Assembly (NCBI GenBank): GCA_032209605.1
Contig: JASFXZ010000013.1
Span: forward strand, 11,677,901 to 11,741,900
DNA length: 64,000 nt
Source: Mactromeris polynyma
Lineage: Eukaryota > Mollusca > Bivalvia > Venerida > Mactridae
Direction of reading: 5' to 3'
Below are positions 55,901-64,000 of the stretch, one piece after another. The position numbers were made by a program, and so were the translations under genes. The notes below the pieces were generated by a model. The model did no database searches and had not been told where the DNA came from. It was given only the letters and a program-made list of their open reading frames with translations. How positions within the stretch are numbered: position 1 is the first letter of the stretch; each line of letters starts with the position of its first letter.

Positions 55901-58610
55901 ATCAAATACATTGAGTGTGGAAGTGTTGTCAGTTGAACTATTTTACTTTCTTATACAAATATGTAATGAGAAACAGGTGCAAATGGCTTGATACGGAGGT
56001 GCCTCAGTGCTGCCAATGTGAATCAGCCGCTGGCTGAAATTGCCGGTTCAGATGGCATTTGGGTCGGTTCAGTTTGCAAAGGTTTTATTTTTTAATCCCC
56101 TTGACCCCCAGGCTGGTCATTTACTTTTCTGTTTTTGGCCAGTTCAAACAAATTTATTGATAGCACTGTAAGTTGTAACCTGCACTTTAAATCTATACAA
56201 ATTGGTCTTGTATTTAATTTATCATGGGATTGCATGTTGAAGTATATTCATGTAGAAATTTAATTGCTCCGACTGTCAAAGCCTGGATTTGATTCTCCAG
56301 AAATATACCCAGAACCTTGTCATGGTTAGTGGATGTATTGAGAATCTTGTCTAGACACTATCTAGGTACATTTAGTGAATGTGTATAATGCCATGTGTCC
56401 ATATACAGGCTATATTAATAATTGACTACATACAGTAATCAGGAAATCAGGTAGTTAGCCATTGATTGTTCAATTAATTCAGGCATATTCATTTACATGA
56501 CTTGAGGGCTCGACACAACAATGTCGTTACTCCTATATAAATACATGGGAGTTACGACAGTGTTGCGTTGAGCCCTCGATTATTGTATTTGAGTGTTTTT
56601 GTTATTTGAAAATGGGAAATATTGTGAAGAAGGGTAGCTGTATACCAGTCACATGACTAACCAGAATACCAGAATACTACCGGAATACTCATTCATTTTA
56701 CCGGAATACTCATTCATTTTACCGGAATACCCGTTCATTTTACCGGAATACTACCGAAATACCGGAATATCCGTACATTTTACATAAAACAGCAATACGT
56801 AAAGGCCATAATAAACCAGTTAATTAATCCACTGTAAAAGTGCTGTATCATAGCATTTGATATCGTCAAAATAGTTTATTACATGGCCTTCACATATTGA
56901 TTTTTCTATGTAAAATGTACGGGTATTCCGGTATTTTGGTAGTATTCCAGTGAATCGTGAGACCCGCTGTATACTAAGAACAATTGAATGCTTATCCCTC
57001 TAAAATCATAACAAAAAAACCCTGAAGTAAATCACTGTATCATTGTTTGTATATGAAAGTCTCAGGGTATGTCCCCTCTTACTTTAATATGAAAATAACT
57101 TATAATGTTTCGTCAATATTTCCACGCATATATTAATTTCTGAATAGATAGTTCCTACATTTACAATATTTACCTCCCTTGTTCTGAATAGTCGGCCATA
57201 TTGATTGGCAAATTTCCTTAAAGTTTATTGAGAATATAATGTAAACGTTGATAAAATAAAATCAGATATATAAAAAAACCTTATTCATTATGCTCATGTA
57301 GACAGATGGCACAGAAAATTGAAGAAAGTGGTTGGTACATGTATGCAAATTTTCTTGGTATTTTCTCAATTCTCACATATTTGGTAATTACTCTTTATAA
57401 GTGCTTATCAGTTTTGTCTTATCGTAATAGCTGAGGATTAAGAACAGGGGAGATAGATATTATAGATGTGGGAACTGTCTATTGCTTTTTGAGTATTATT
57501 TCCTCATAAAAAGGTTATCTAAACATTTGTGACTTTCATGTGTTTACTGTATAAATTATTTTTCATTTATATTTTAGGACAAGCGATTCCAAGGGGAGGC
57601 CCTAGAGAAATCCAGTCTACAAAACTGCTTGGATAAGTTGCATAGAGTTATGAAAAGTAAGTGGAATTAATTCATCTTGTAAATCCCTTGTCCACAGTTT
57701 ACTATTTAATATTTTACGTACATACCATTTAAAAACATATATTAATCTTGATGGTGTTGCGATTATTTTTTTATGGGTCAATAATTATTTTATCTCTTAT
57801 TCAGTGGACTGCCTATGTAAGTTTTGTTAGTAGTCATGTGACTTTGAACACCAGGGATCCCATTCGAGATTTGGGGAAGGGGGTTGCAGCCTTTAGTAAG
57901 GGAAATTTTATGCAAACGGGGGGAGTTTTTTTACATCTTTCCGGTGAAGTACAAACCCTTGTTCATATTCAGCCCCTAAAAATGAAGGATCAAGCAGGGG
58001 TTCCATTAGGGGTCTGTATCTTAAGGGTCATTTTGATAATTTATGACTTGATTTTACCATTTTATAATTCTAATTACCTATAATTTATATAAAAAATGAC
58101 CCTTCTGTCAGAATCCTGAGGGTCAAAATGTGGATTTTTGGAAATTCCAGGGGTCAAAGGGTCAACTTCAGGGTCAAATGGCACCCCTGATCAACCCCTG
58201 ATCAAGGACCCTGAATGATCCGAAAATTGCTTAATCTGATCACACAGCGCTATTTGATGAAGTCATAAAGCTTTAAACAGAATAGCATTTGTATAAGACT
58301 ATATTCGAGGGCTCAACGCAACACTGTCGTAACTCCTATATAAATATATTCGAGTTACGACAGTGTTGCGTTGAGCCCTCGAATTATATAGTTAAATATT
58401 AACTCGTAATCGCAAGGCAGTGGAAGAACATGATTAGTATTACACAATGTTTTGTATAAGTATGATAAAGATAGATAAGGAAGAAGTGGTTGATTGTTAA
58501 CAGTACAATAGAAGAAGTATTAAAGCTACACAGTATACATCTATCATGATCTATGTAAGTGATGGCCAACTATCACGTAGGAATATGTGTACACAATGTC
58601 ATGCATGAAC

Positions 58611-58644
<34 letters not shown>

Positions 58645-61285
58645 AAGGGGATATATTTTTATTTTCCTCGTAAATAAGTATGTGTGGGTCGAGGACATCC
58701 CACTCCATACTTTACAAAATAGCTGTTAGTATGCATAAGAAAACAAGGTTAGTATTTCCATGAAGTTAAGATTCAATGTGATACAAATAATTTGAATATA
58801 AGGTTATATTACACTAACGCAGAACTATTGAAGGCTAAATACAATGAGCGCCTTTCAATGAATGTATATTATCATGTGCCCTCTTGAAGAGAATACTGAT
58901 TGTATGTACAAAGTATGGATGCATAAACGGTCCATTTTCATAATGGTCATTGATCACTAAGTTGTTATTTTTCGTATTTTGTAACTTTTCAGTAACCAGT
59001 CAGCAGTCTTTGATAGAACGTTTGGATTTGATCTCACGACAACTTGGCATGATGTTTACCCCACCCACCCATCTCGACAACAAAGTTATCTTAAGTTCAG
59101 AAATGTTCAAAGTGGTTGTGGTTCTGGAGGGACAGAGTGGTATCCGAGATGTGTGTGTTTGTCATCAGGATAATCCAACGGTAACGATTTAGCCACAGAT
59201 TTAGTTTAGCAGAGAAAATGTTTGTAACACGAAGCTTAGGCCTAAAAAAAAAATATCTGTGTTTAGGGTAACCCGACCCTACCTGTCGAAAAATCCCGAC
59301 CCTAGAGCTTTTTACGACCCTGGAGAATTTTTTTTCGATTTTTTTTCGATTTTTAATTGTTTTTGAAAAAAAACAAAAAAAAACTTTGTCCCTACCCTAC
59401 CTAGCATTTTTGAGACCATTACCCTAAACACAGATATTATTTGTTTTGGCCTTATTGCAGTTTCAAGACTTAAGTATCTGGTTGTACCCTCACTTCTTAG
59501 TGTCAAGTTTGGAATCACACGTTGTCCCGTCATGTAAGGTGTTTTTGCATGAAGCTTCACACATATCGCATATTGTCGGCACATTTTGGTTGGACGATTT
59601 TTTGACGGCTCTTTAATGATAGAAAATGATAGAAAATTTCATTGTCTTGACTGGCGGCCATCTTGGAATTTGTAAAAAATAAGTTACAAAGCACTATTGC
59701 CTGAGGTATTAATCACCTTCAGTGATAGCTCTAGTTGTTTCTGGGCAATGTTTTGTGACATGGATCAAAGTGAAGGCTGTATTCTGAGACGGGTGTCACG
59801 ATTCATTGCCTCAGGCCCATGAATGCTAATTAAGAGATCGCCAGTTACATCCCTGCCTTTGACTTGTGGATTGCTGAAGTCTTTTCTACTTTCGATATGC
59901 TATTTTTGTTTGTAAAATGCTTACCAGGAGTTAAACACATTTTTCTAGTTAAATGACCTAAGAAGTGGTACAGGTTTGTGACAAAATGTTTTTTTGGTTA
60001 GAAATTTCTTGCAAGTTGAGGTGTATATGTGTGTGACATAGGAGTATAGAAGTTGCAACTAAAGCTAGTTTCTTTTTTACCTTTCAGAGTTGTGAAGATA
60101 TGGTTGAAGTTTTAAGGTAAGTATTATGTGATAAGTGGTTTTTGAAAAATGCTGAATAAGTTGATTGTTTGCTTTAGCTAATCAGACTGTCCTTTGATGA
60201 TTGATCATCTCTGTTGATAATGGAAATTCTTTCTTCCATCATATTTTGGTTTCTCCATGCCTTGCTGAAAAGACATATAATTCAGGGGTTCCAACTTGGG
60301 TACTTAATCTCAAGGGGTCATTTTGATAATTTTGACTGGATTTTACCATTTTATAAAAAAATTGACCCACCAGCCAGAATCCTAAGGGTCAAAATGTGGC
60401 TTTTTGGGATTTTCCAGGGGTCAAAGGGTCAACTCAAGGGTAAAAAGGAACCCCCGATAATTCACTGTATTAGCTGCTTTAAATCACTTTGCTTAAAAGC
60501 ACTAGGAATAGTTTCATGGAGAAATGATAACTGCTAGTGTATTGGTGTTTTAGTAGAACAAGAGTTACAGTTCTTGGATAGTAAATAACAATTCTGTACA
60601 AGATTACATGACTCACAGTCTAGACTTATACATGAGATATGAATACAGCTCTCAGCATGAACATGGTAGTGTGATTCTGTAATCAAGTTAGACAGTCTAG
60701 ACTTATACATGGGATATGAATACAGCTCTCTCGGCATGAACATGGTAGTGTGATTCTGTAATCAAGTTAGACAGTCTAGACTTATACATGAGATATGAAT
60801 ACAGCTCTCAGCATGAACACACTGCTGTGATTCTGTAATCAAGTTAGACAGTCTAGACTTATACATGAGATATGAATACAGCTCTCTCAGCATGAACACA
60901 CTGCTGTGATTCTGTTATCAAGTTAGACAGTCTAGACTTATACATGGGATATGAATACAGATCTCAGCATGAACACACTGCTGTGATTCTGTAATCAAGT
61001 TAGACAGTCTAGACTTATACATGAGATATAAATTCATTTCTCAGCATGAACACACTGCTGTGATTCTGTAATCAAGTTAAGACAGTCTAGACTTATACAT
61101 GGGATATGAATACAGCTCTCAGCATGAACACACTGCTGTGATTCTGTTATCAAGTTAGACTATTATTAATTGTGTATTCTTTGTTTTTACAGTGGTTCTG
61201 TTTTCTTTTTCAGTAAAGGCAATTTTGAAGAGTTTGTCCGACATCTTCTAGGTTTGGTATCGATATACAGCATACAGGGAGATAG
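40901..61285 (+). CDS. MED1: Mediator complex subunit 1, 5' part (continues beyond window)
   Basis: Six exons: 40901-40958, 54409-54524, 57578-57656, 58993-59180, 60088-60116, 61214-61285. All are GT-AG and in phase; 180 codons plus two bases, running off the window. Recognisable MED1 N-terminal blocks: SLSGLLERLRSRC, SWSDSMKAMRAVM, LQNCLDKLHRVMK, ITSQQSLIERLDLISRQLGM, SSEMFKVVVVL, FEEFVRHLLGLVSIYSIQGD. Family role: nuclear Mediator subunit linking transcription factors (nuclear receptors in vertebrates) to RNA polymerase II. The LxxLL receptor boxes and long disordered tail of vertebrate MED1 would lie beyond the window. Intron 1 is 13.4 kb. I found no seventh exon before 64000. Confidence 0.93.
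42150..42355 (+). repeat. Interspersed family R2, copy 1
   Basis: Begins ttttccctacagtttttcag, contains ggaccctcgtgtttgacaaa and gggactcgagatttctg, ends ggggaaatcccta. Other copies: 52448-52656 (same orientation), 53152-53465 and 63237-63462 (opposite). The ends are loosely inverted (agggttttccct/ggaaatccct). Confidence 0.8.
42530..43001. mobile_element. 472-bp TIR element with 6-bp duplication
   Basis: Ends cagtcatggcgaat and attcgccatgactg, flanked by direct tactac (42524-42529, 43002-43007). Interior has gtcggaccgaatgcaaactt and gtatcggacatacggacc motifs. A related copy lacking a clean left end occupies about 43030-43850. Confidence 0.85.
43030..43850. repeat. Second, rearranged copy of the 472-bp element
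   Basis: Shares gtcggaccgaatgcaaactt (43060s) and the right half (tttcaaagtgaaagtaaaca to cggtcaggtccgactg). About 400 bp of unrelated sequence sits between the halves. Confidence 0.7.
44660..45115 (+). repeat. Interspersed family R3, copy 1
   Basis: About 450 bp including ttcacttctaggggaatggt, tttctatgtctgtattcaat, tcagtgttgcagtgatgta and ggggaatgggtttcgaattt. Inverted copies at 48510-48945 and from 63765 to the window end. No ORF retained. Confidence 0.8.
45446..45637. mobile_element. Interspersed family R1, copy 2
   Basis: Ends aggggttccactaggtg and caaatggaacccct; interior gggtcaaaatgtgg and tcaaagggtcaac. Confidence 0.85.
47632..47797. repeat. 37-bp tandem repeat
   Basis: Four copies of agagtatttcccagtatttc followed by ccactttcataagataa, then a tail of ggaaatacc-type motifs to 47860. 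In MED1 intron 1. Confidence 0.95.
47945..48240. repeat. Degenerate 22-24-bp tandem repeat
   Basis: About a dozen diverged units of the form gtgtatcttccgtcggaaac; the unit drifts to tttgtcagatac towards the right. The ORFs across it in both strands are artefacts. Confidence 0.85.
48510..48945 (-). repeat. Interspersed family R3, copy 2
   Basis: Inverted relative to 44660-45115; starts attcggacccattcccctcg and ends near ccaccaattcctgtagaagt. Confidence 0.8.
49560..49757. mobile_element. Interspersed family R1, copy 3
   Basis: Reverse orientation; contains acatttgaccctggagttg, ccccttgacccctggaattt and ends ggaaccccct. Confidence 0.8.
49857..50130 (-). mobile_element. Mollusc-type SINE with 9-bp target duplication
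   Basis: Direct repeats cttgagtag at 49848-49856 and 50131-50139. The reverse strand has a tRNA-like head (cgtggtacagtggttagtga, anticodon arm ggacttgtaaccc, B box ggtttgattcc). The central block gtttaacgccgtttctcaac followed by gatatttcagttatatacgg is of a kind common in mollusc SINEs. In MED1 intron 1. Confidence 0.9.
51670..51815 (+). repeat. Interspersed repeat, copy 2 of 2
   Basis: Opposite-strand relative of 2500-2645: caggcctttttctatagt, ggggtcagactatagatctg, aatcccaatcagaagc. Confidence 0.7.
52448..52656 (+). repeat. Interspersed family R2, copy 2
   Basis: Contains gaccctcgtgtttgacaaat, gtcccagggatgcacagtaa and ggactcaagatttctgc; ends in gggaattccctg. Confidence 0.8.
53152..53465 (-). 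repeat. Interspersed family R2, copy 3, with internal duplication
   Basis: Inverted copy in which a segment of about 120 bp (atcttttgtcaaggataaac to aatcctaaaa) is present twice in tandem, at 53241-53347 and 53351-53455. Confidence 0.8.
54031..54229. mobile_element. Interspersed family R1, copy 4
   Basis: Ends caggggttccatttgaccct and agtagaacccctg, 180 bp upstream of MED1 exon 2. Confidence 0.85.
54409..54524 (+). CDS. MED1: MED1 exon 2
   Basis: Acceptor gattgttttag, donor gaac|gtaagc. Encodes KVLEKSTSLSGLLERLRSRC, then GQHKSWSDSMKAMRAVMN, matching the first conserved helix pair of MED1. Confidence 0.92.
54662..55243. repeat. 23-bp minisatellite with repeated 5' splice-site consensus
   Basis: About 25 copies of aggtaaacttgggcggattc followed by atc. 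Each junction reads atcag|gtaaac, a close match to the 5' splice site. The array starts 138 bp after the MED1 exon 2 donor. Confidence 0.95.
55292..55739. mobile_element. hAT-like MITE
   Basis: Inverted ends taggggtgagac and gtctcacccct. AT-rich centre with gatacat/atgtatc motifs near both ends. An 8-bp target duplication is not evident. Confidence 0.6.
56500..56581. repeat. 82-bp palindrome, copy 2
   Basis: Same palindrome as 26971-27052, with several mismatches in the left arm (cttgagggctcgacacaaca). Confidence 0.9.
56661..56951. mobile_element. MITE-like inverted repeat rich in ccggaatac
   Basis: The left end has repeated ttaccggaatac units, the right end has the complement (gtattccggtattttggtag). 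Centre contains tttacataaaacag/tctatgtaaaatgta. In MED1 intron 2. Confidence 0.7.
57147..57483. mobile_element. MITE family D, copy 4
   Basis: Begins atagttcctacatttacaat, ends tagatgtgggaactgtcta; the right terminus has drifted (aacaggggagatagatatt). About 95 bp before MED1 exon 3. Confidence 0.85.
57578..57656 (+). CDS. MED1: MED1 exon 3
   Basis: Acceptor tatattttag, donor aaaa|gtaagt. Encodes DKRFQGEALEKSSLQNCLDK then LHRVMK. Phase 0 in, phase 1 out. Confidence 0.9.
57995..58191. mobile_element. Interspersed family R1, copy 5
   Basis: Ends aggggttccattaggggt and caaatggcacccctg. In MED1 intron 3. Confidence 0.85.
58303..58384. repeat. 82-bp palindrome, copy 3
   Basis: Arms attcgagggctcaacgcaac and complement; the centre is altered (taaatatattcgag). 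Confidence 0.93.
58615..58821 (-). mobile_element. LINE 3' end, 5'-truncated, antisense in MED1 intron 3
   Basis: A run of about 30 T (the poly(A) tail on the minus strand) followed by the 3' UTR seen at 13980-14160 (aagtatgtgtgggtcgagga, ggttatattacactaacgc). Candidate 8-bp duplication gaactatt (58607-58614, 58822-58829); part of it may be element sequence. No coding part remains. Confidence 0.85.
58993..59180 (+). CDS. MED1: MED1 exon 4
   Basis: Acceptor aacttttcag, donor aacg|gtaacg. Encodes ITSQQSLIERLDLISRQLGM, VILSSEMFKVVVVLEGQSGI and DVCVCHQDNPT, the best-conserved part seen here. Confidence 0.93.
59238..59457 (-). repeat. Interspersed family R4, copy 1
   Basis: Ends aatatctgtgtttagggtaa and its complement near 59435; interior has ccgaccctacctgtcgaaaa and A/T-rich tracts. 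The inverted copy at 61432-61664 is almost identical. Confidence 0.88.
60088..60116 (+). CDS. MED1: MED1 exon 5 (29-bp micro-exon)
   Basis: Acceptor acctttcag, donor ttaag|gtaagt. Encodes SCEDMVEVL, matching the short SC-x-x-(L/M)-V segment after the VxxHxxNP-like block in MED1. Phase 0 in, phase 2 out. Confidence 0.85.
60284..60455. mobile_element. Interspersed family R1, copy 6
   Basis: Ends aggggttccaacttggg and aaaaaggaacccccg. In MED1 intron 5. Confidence 0.85.
60605..61160. repeat. About 78-bp minisatellite in MED1 intron 5
   Basis: About seven copies of a 77-80-bp unit containing gattctgtaatcaagttaga, cagtctagacttatacatga and cagctctcagcatgaacaca. Ends 54 bp before MED1 exon 6. Confidence 0.95.
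61214..61285 (+). CDS. MED1: MED1 exon 6
   Basis: Acceptor ctttttcag, donor atag|gtaagt. Encodes SKGNFEEFVRHLLGLVSIYS then IQGD, matching the conserved F-x-E-F-x-x-H-L-x-G-L-V-x-x-Y block. Phase 2 in, phase 2 out. Confidence 0.92.
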
Positions 61286-61431
61286 GTAAGTGTACTAACG
61301 CTTAAATCAGAGTTAGTTGGTTGCTGAATACTCGCTGAAAAAAGATGGGACAATAGGTTTGGTTTGGTTTCCAAGTCAGGTGTATGTGATTTTTTTTGTT
61401 AATTTTACTGCCGAATATAGGCCGTTTCCCC

Positions 61432-61664
61432 TAAGGCCAAAACAAATAATATCTGTGTTTAGGGTAACGGTCTCAAAAATGCTAGGTAGGGTAGGGACAA
61501 AGTTTTTTTTTTATTTATTTTTTTTTAAATATTTTTTTTCAAAAACAATTAAAAATCGAAAAAAAATCGAAAAAAAATTCTCCAGGGTCGTAAAAAGCTC
61601 TAGGGTCGGGATTTTTCGACAGGTAGGGTCGGGTTACCCTAAACACAGATATTTTTTTTTTAGG
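61432..61664 (+). repeat. Interspersed family R4, copy 2
   Basis: Inverted relative to 59238-59457; begins ccaaaacaaataatatctgt and ends acacagatattttttttt then aggcctaa. Confidence 0.88.
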
Positions 61665-61908
61665 CCTAATAAAAAAATGTCAATTTCCCCAAAACATCAT
61701 TTTTTCCCAATTTTTTGTTCATTTTCCCCTTCTAGCTGAATTTATTTTTATTAAGTCAGATGTTTGTGTATTTAACCTTCTATAAATTTAAAAGAATCTT
61801 TGCTCTTACATCAACTTGTATATATAACAAACACCAGCCACAGCTTAAAAGTTATTTTTATGAGCAAAAAAACATGACCTATTCTCCCATTGAAAAGGCA
61901 CACGCAGT

Positions 61909-62470
61909 AAAATTATTTTCAAAAAAATCACTGGATGTTAGGTGAAATAAAATTATTTTCAAAAAAATCACTGGATGTTAGGTGAAATAAAATTATTTTC
62001 AAAAAAATCACTGGATGTTAGGTGAAATAAAATTATTTTCAAAAAAATCACTGGATGTTAGGTGAAATAAAATTATTTTCAAAAAAATCACTGGATGTTT
62101 ATAGGTGAAATAAAATTATTTTCAAAAAAATCACTATGTTTATAGGTGAAATAAAATTATTTTCAAAAAAATCACTGTATGTTAGGTGAAATAAAATTAT
62201 TTTCAAAAAAATCACTGTATGTTAGGTGAAATAAAATTATTTTCAAAAAAATCACTGTATGTTAGGTGAAATAAAATTATTTTCAAAAAAATCACTGGAT
62301 GTTAGGTGAAATAAAATTATTTTCAAAAAAATCACTGGATGTTAGGTGAAATAAAATTATTTTCAAAAAAATCACTGGATGTTAGGTGAAATAAAATTAT
62401 TTTCAAAAAAATCACTGTATGTTAGGTGAAATAAAATTATTTTCAAAAAAATCACTGGATGTTAGGTGAA
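61909..62470. repeat. 40-bp minisatellite in MED1 intron 6
   Basis: About 14 copies of aaaattattttcaaaaaaat then cactggatgttaggtgaaat; tat and ttata variants mark sub-blocks. Confidence 0.95.
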
Positions 62471-63236
62471 AATCATTTACGCAGTGTAATCTGAGAAAAC
62501 CAAACAGTGTTTGGATCAGAGCTTAACATGTTTCGATGATAAACACTTGTATTTAGGCTGTACGTACTATATTTTATAACAGTGGGGTATAGAAAAATGA
62601 AATTAAATCCAAAATGTCACTGTCGAAAGGAAGTGTCAATTTAAAATAACATAGAACTTGTTGAGTGATAGTTTTAATAATGTTATTATTATGGCACATA
62701 GTATACAAAGCGCTTAACGCCTTAAATTTAATTCTCACAGGTTAGGGGACATCACGCGTCAACTCTGACTGTTTGGTATTTAGGCTCCAAAATACTGTTC
62801 AGTATTTGGAATTCTCAGATTCCAATATTGACAGAATAAGTTAGATTGAAATAGAGAAGGATATTTTGGGGATCGAAATGTTTGTTCTGATCAGACAGAT
62901 TTATAATGTTCACTGCTTTTACTGTGCTTTATATGCGGCTTATCATAGTTATATTCCAAGTTTTTCCATATTGATTTTATTGATATTTATATCCTTGCGA
63001 AATGTTTGCATTTTGTAAAATGATATAGGACACCATTTTAGTTTAATATGGTTTTTAGAGTCAATAAATTTGAGTTTGTATCAAACAAGATGTTTGATTG
63101 GGTAAGCAGACACAAGTCTGTTATAGGCCGATACGAGGTGACGTCACCATGCCTTACCGTGATAGCTCCTGCTGTTATCTATATAGGGTATAAAGTTCAT
63201 GGTTACCCATCAAAATGTTTATTTGCCATTTGGGAT
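62471..63236. other. MED1 intron 6, no feature seen
   Basis: No exon matching the next MED1 block was found. The short ORF at 63048-63275 runs into repeat R2. Confidence 0.4.
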
Positions 63237-63462
63237 TTCAGGGATTTCCCTGACACAGAAGTCTTGAGTCCCTGACTCCCTTTTCTTTCTACCAACTCCC
63301 ATTTTCGACCTACTTGCATCCCTGGGACCCCTTAAAAACTTTTTTCAAGTATAAACTGTATATCTGGGACCCTACAAATAAAAATTTACTAAGGACCCCT
63401 AATTTATCGAACACAAGGGTCCTAGGACCCCTGGCTGAAAAATTCTTAGGAAAACCCTGGGA
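63237..63462 (-). repeat. Interspersed family R2, copy 4
   Basis: Inverted copy: cagggatttccctgacacag, catccctgggaccccttaaa, cttaggaaaaccctg. Confidence 0.8.
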
Positions 63463-63587
63463 TATAAATTAAATACTTAAATTTACTTTCCTAAATAACT
63501 GAATTTCTTTATCAGTATTTGAAAAAAACATAAAAGCTCACATTTACCCATGATTCAATATTCTCTATTTTCAGTACTGTAGCTTAC

Positions 63588-63669
63588 AATAGAGGGTACA
63601 ACGCAAGACTATTGTAACTCCTATGCATTTATATAGGAGTTACGATAGTATTGCACTAAACCCTCGAAT
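63588..63669. repeat. 82-bp palindrome, copy 4 (diverged)
   Basis: Arms agagggtacaacgcaagact and complement with several changes; centre ctcctatgcatttataggag. Confidence 0.85.
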
Positions 63670-63673
63670 TGTA

Positions 63674-63765
63674 ATAGATAGTTCCCACATGTACAATAGT
63701 TACCTCCCTTGTTCTTAATCATCGGCTATTTTGATAGGCAAAACTGATACACACTTATAGGACTA
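63674..63765. mobile_element. MITE family D, copy 5 (left end only)
   Basis: Starts atagttcccacatgtacaat and stops after acacttatagga, where a family R3 copy begins. Confidence 0.8.
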
Positions 63766-64000
63766 CAGTGTTCTTTTTGGGGCCGAAATTCGGACCCATT
63801 CCCCTAACTCAAAAGTATGTTTTTTTCTCCTATCCTCCGTTAAAATTCCCCTCCTACAGCTTTTTTTTTAAATTGGAGATGTTGCCAGTATTGTTGATAT
63901 TTTTAGTCAGAAAGATAGAAACATTGACCTGTAATGAAACTAACTGATCTGTTAGCATATTTACATGTTTACATCACTGTAACAAAGAAGTGTAGTGAAT
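63765..64000 (-). repeat. Interspersed family R3, copy 3 (cut by window end)
   Basis: Contains attcggacccattcccctaa, gttgccagtattgttgatat and aaactaactgatctgttagc. It appears inserted in the family D MITE to its left. Confidence 0.8.

Noticed and set aside
61317..61739. 140-codon ORF after MED1 exon 6
   Set aside because: Runs through repeat R4 and homopolymer tracts; not a continuation of MED1.

Overview
The window is animal nuclear DNA, AT-rich and crowded with repeats. Its genes are split by GT-AG introns, and its tRNA-derived SINEs, MITEs and minisatellites fit a lophotrochozoan. A bivalve or other mollusc is most likely, partly because the SINE at 49857-50130 has a central region (gtttaacgccgtttctcaac) that I recognise from mollusc sequence. 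The species cannot be named from the sequence alone.

Three host genes can be built exon by exon with consistent splice phases. (1) Plus strand, 8873-25673, ten exons, 586 codons: a type I membrane receptor with signal peptide, SUEL/rhamnose-lectin-like domain, CUB domain, one transmembrane helix and a long tail with ITIM-like, Src-SH2-like and PI3K-type tyrosine motifs. (2) Minus strand, 35866-29007, four exons, 107 aa: a prefoldin-like coiled-coil protein matching ASDURF, the PAQosome subunit that in vertebrates is encoded by an upstream ORF of ASNSD1; here it looks like a gene of its own. (3) Plus strand, 40901 to beyond the window: the 5' end of MED1 (Mediator subunit 1), six exons, with a 13.4 kb first intron. 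Genes 2 and 3 are divergently oriented, about 5 kb apart.

The most interesting structure links genes 1 and 2. Intron 1 of the receptor (8922-9242, 321 bp) and intron 2 of the ASDURF-like gene are homologous almost from donor to acceptor, although the flanking exons are unrelated. This is the pattern expected of an introner, an intron-generating mobile element. The ASDURF copy has been split by a 3125-bp transposon (30327-33451) with about 290-bp terminal inverted repeats and a 3-bp TCA duplication. The receptor intron acts as the empty site that fixes these boundaries to the base. The transposon encodes a 664-aa FEN1/XPG-like nuclease with a C-terminal CXC-type cysteine cluster. Once the element and one duplication are removed, the ASDURF intron is 312 bp.

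Most of the rest is repeat. 1-8870: a 22-bp minisatellite, a SINE, MITEs, a PIF/Harbinger remnant and a 1.26-kb array of a 21-bp unit. Receptor introns: arrays of 30-, 29-, 14- and 43-bp units, a LINE 3' fragment with a 15-bp duplication, and several MITEs. 25.7-29 kb: a 32-bp array, MITEs and a SINE. 36-40.6 kb: MITEs and a long hairpin. MED1 introns: at least four interspersed families of about 200-450 bp, 80-bp palindromes, and arrays of 23-, about 78- and 40-bp units. The 23-bp unit carries a 5' splice-site consensus in every copy.
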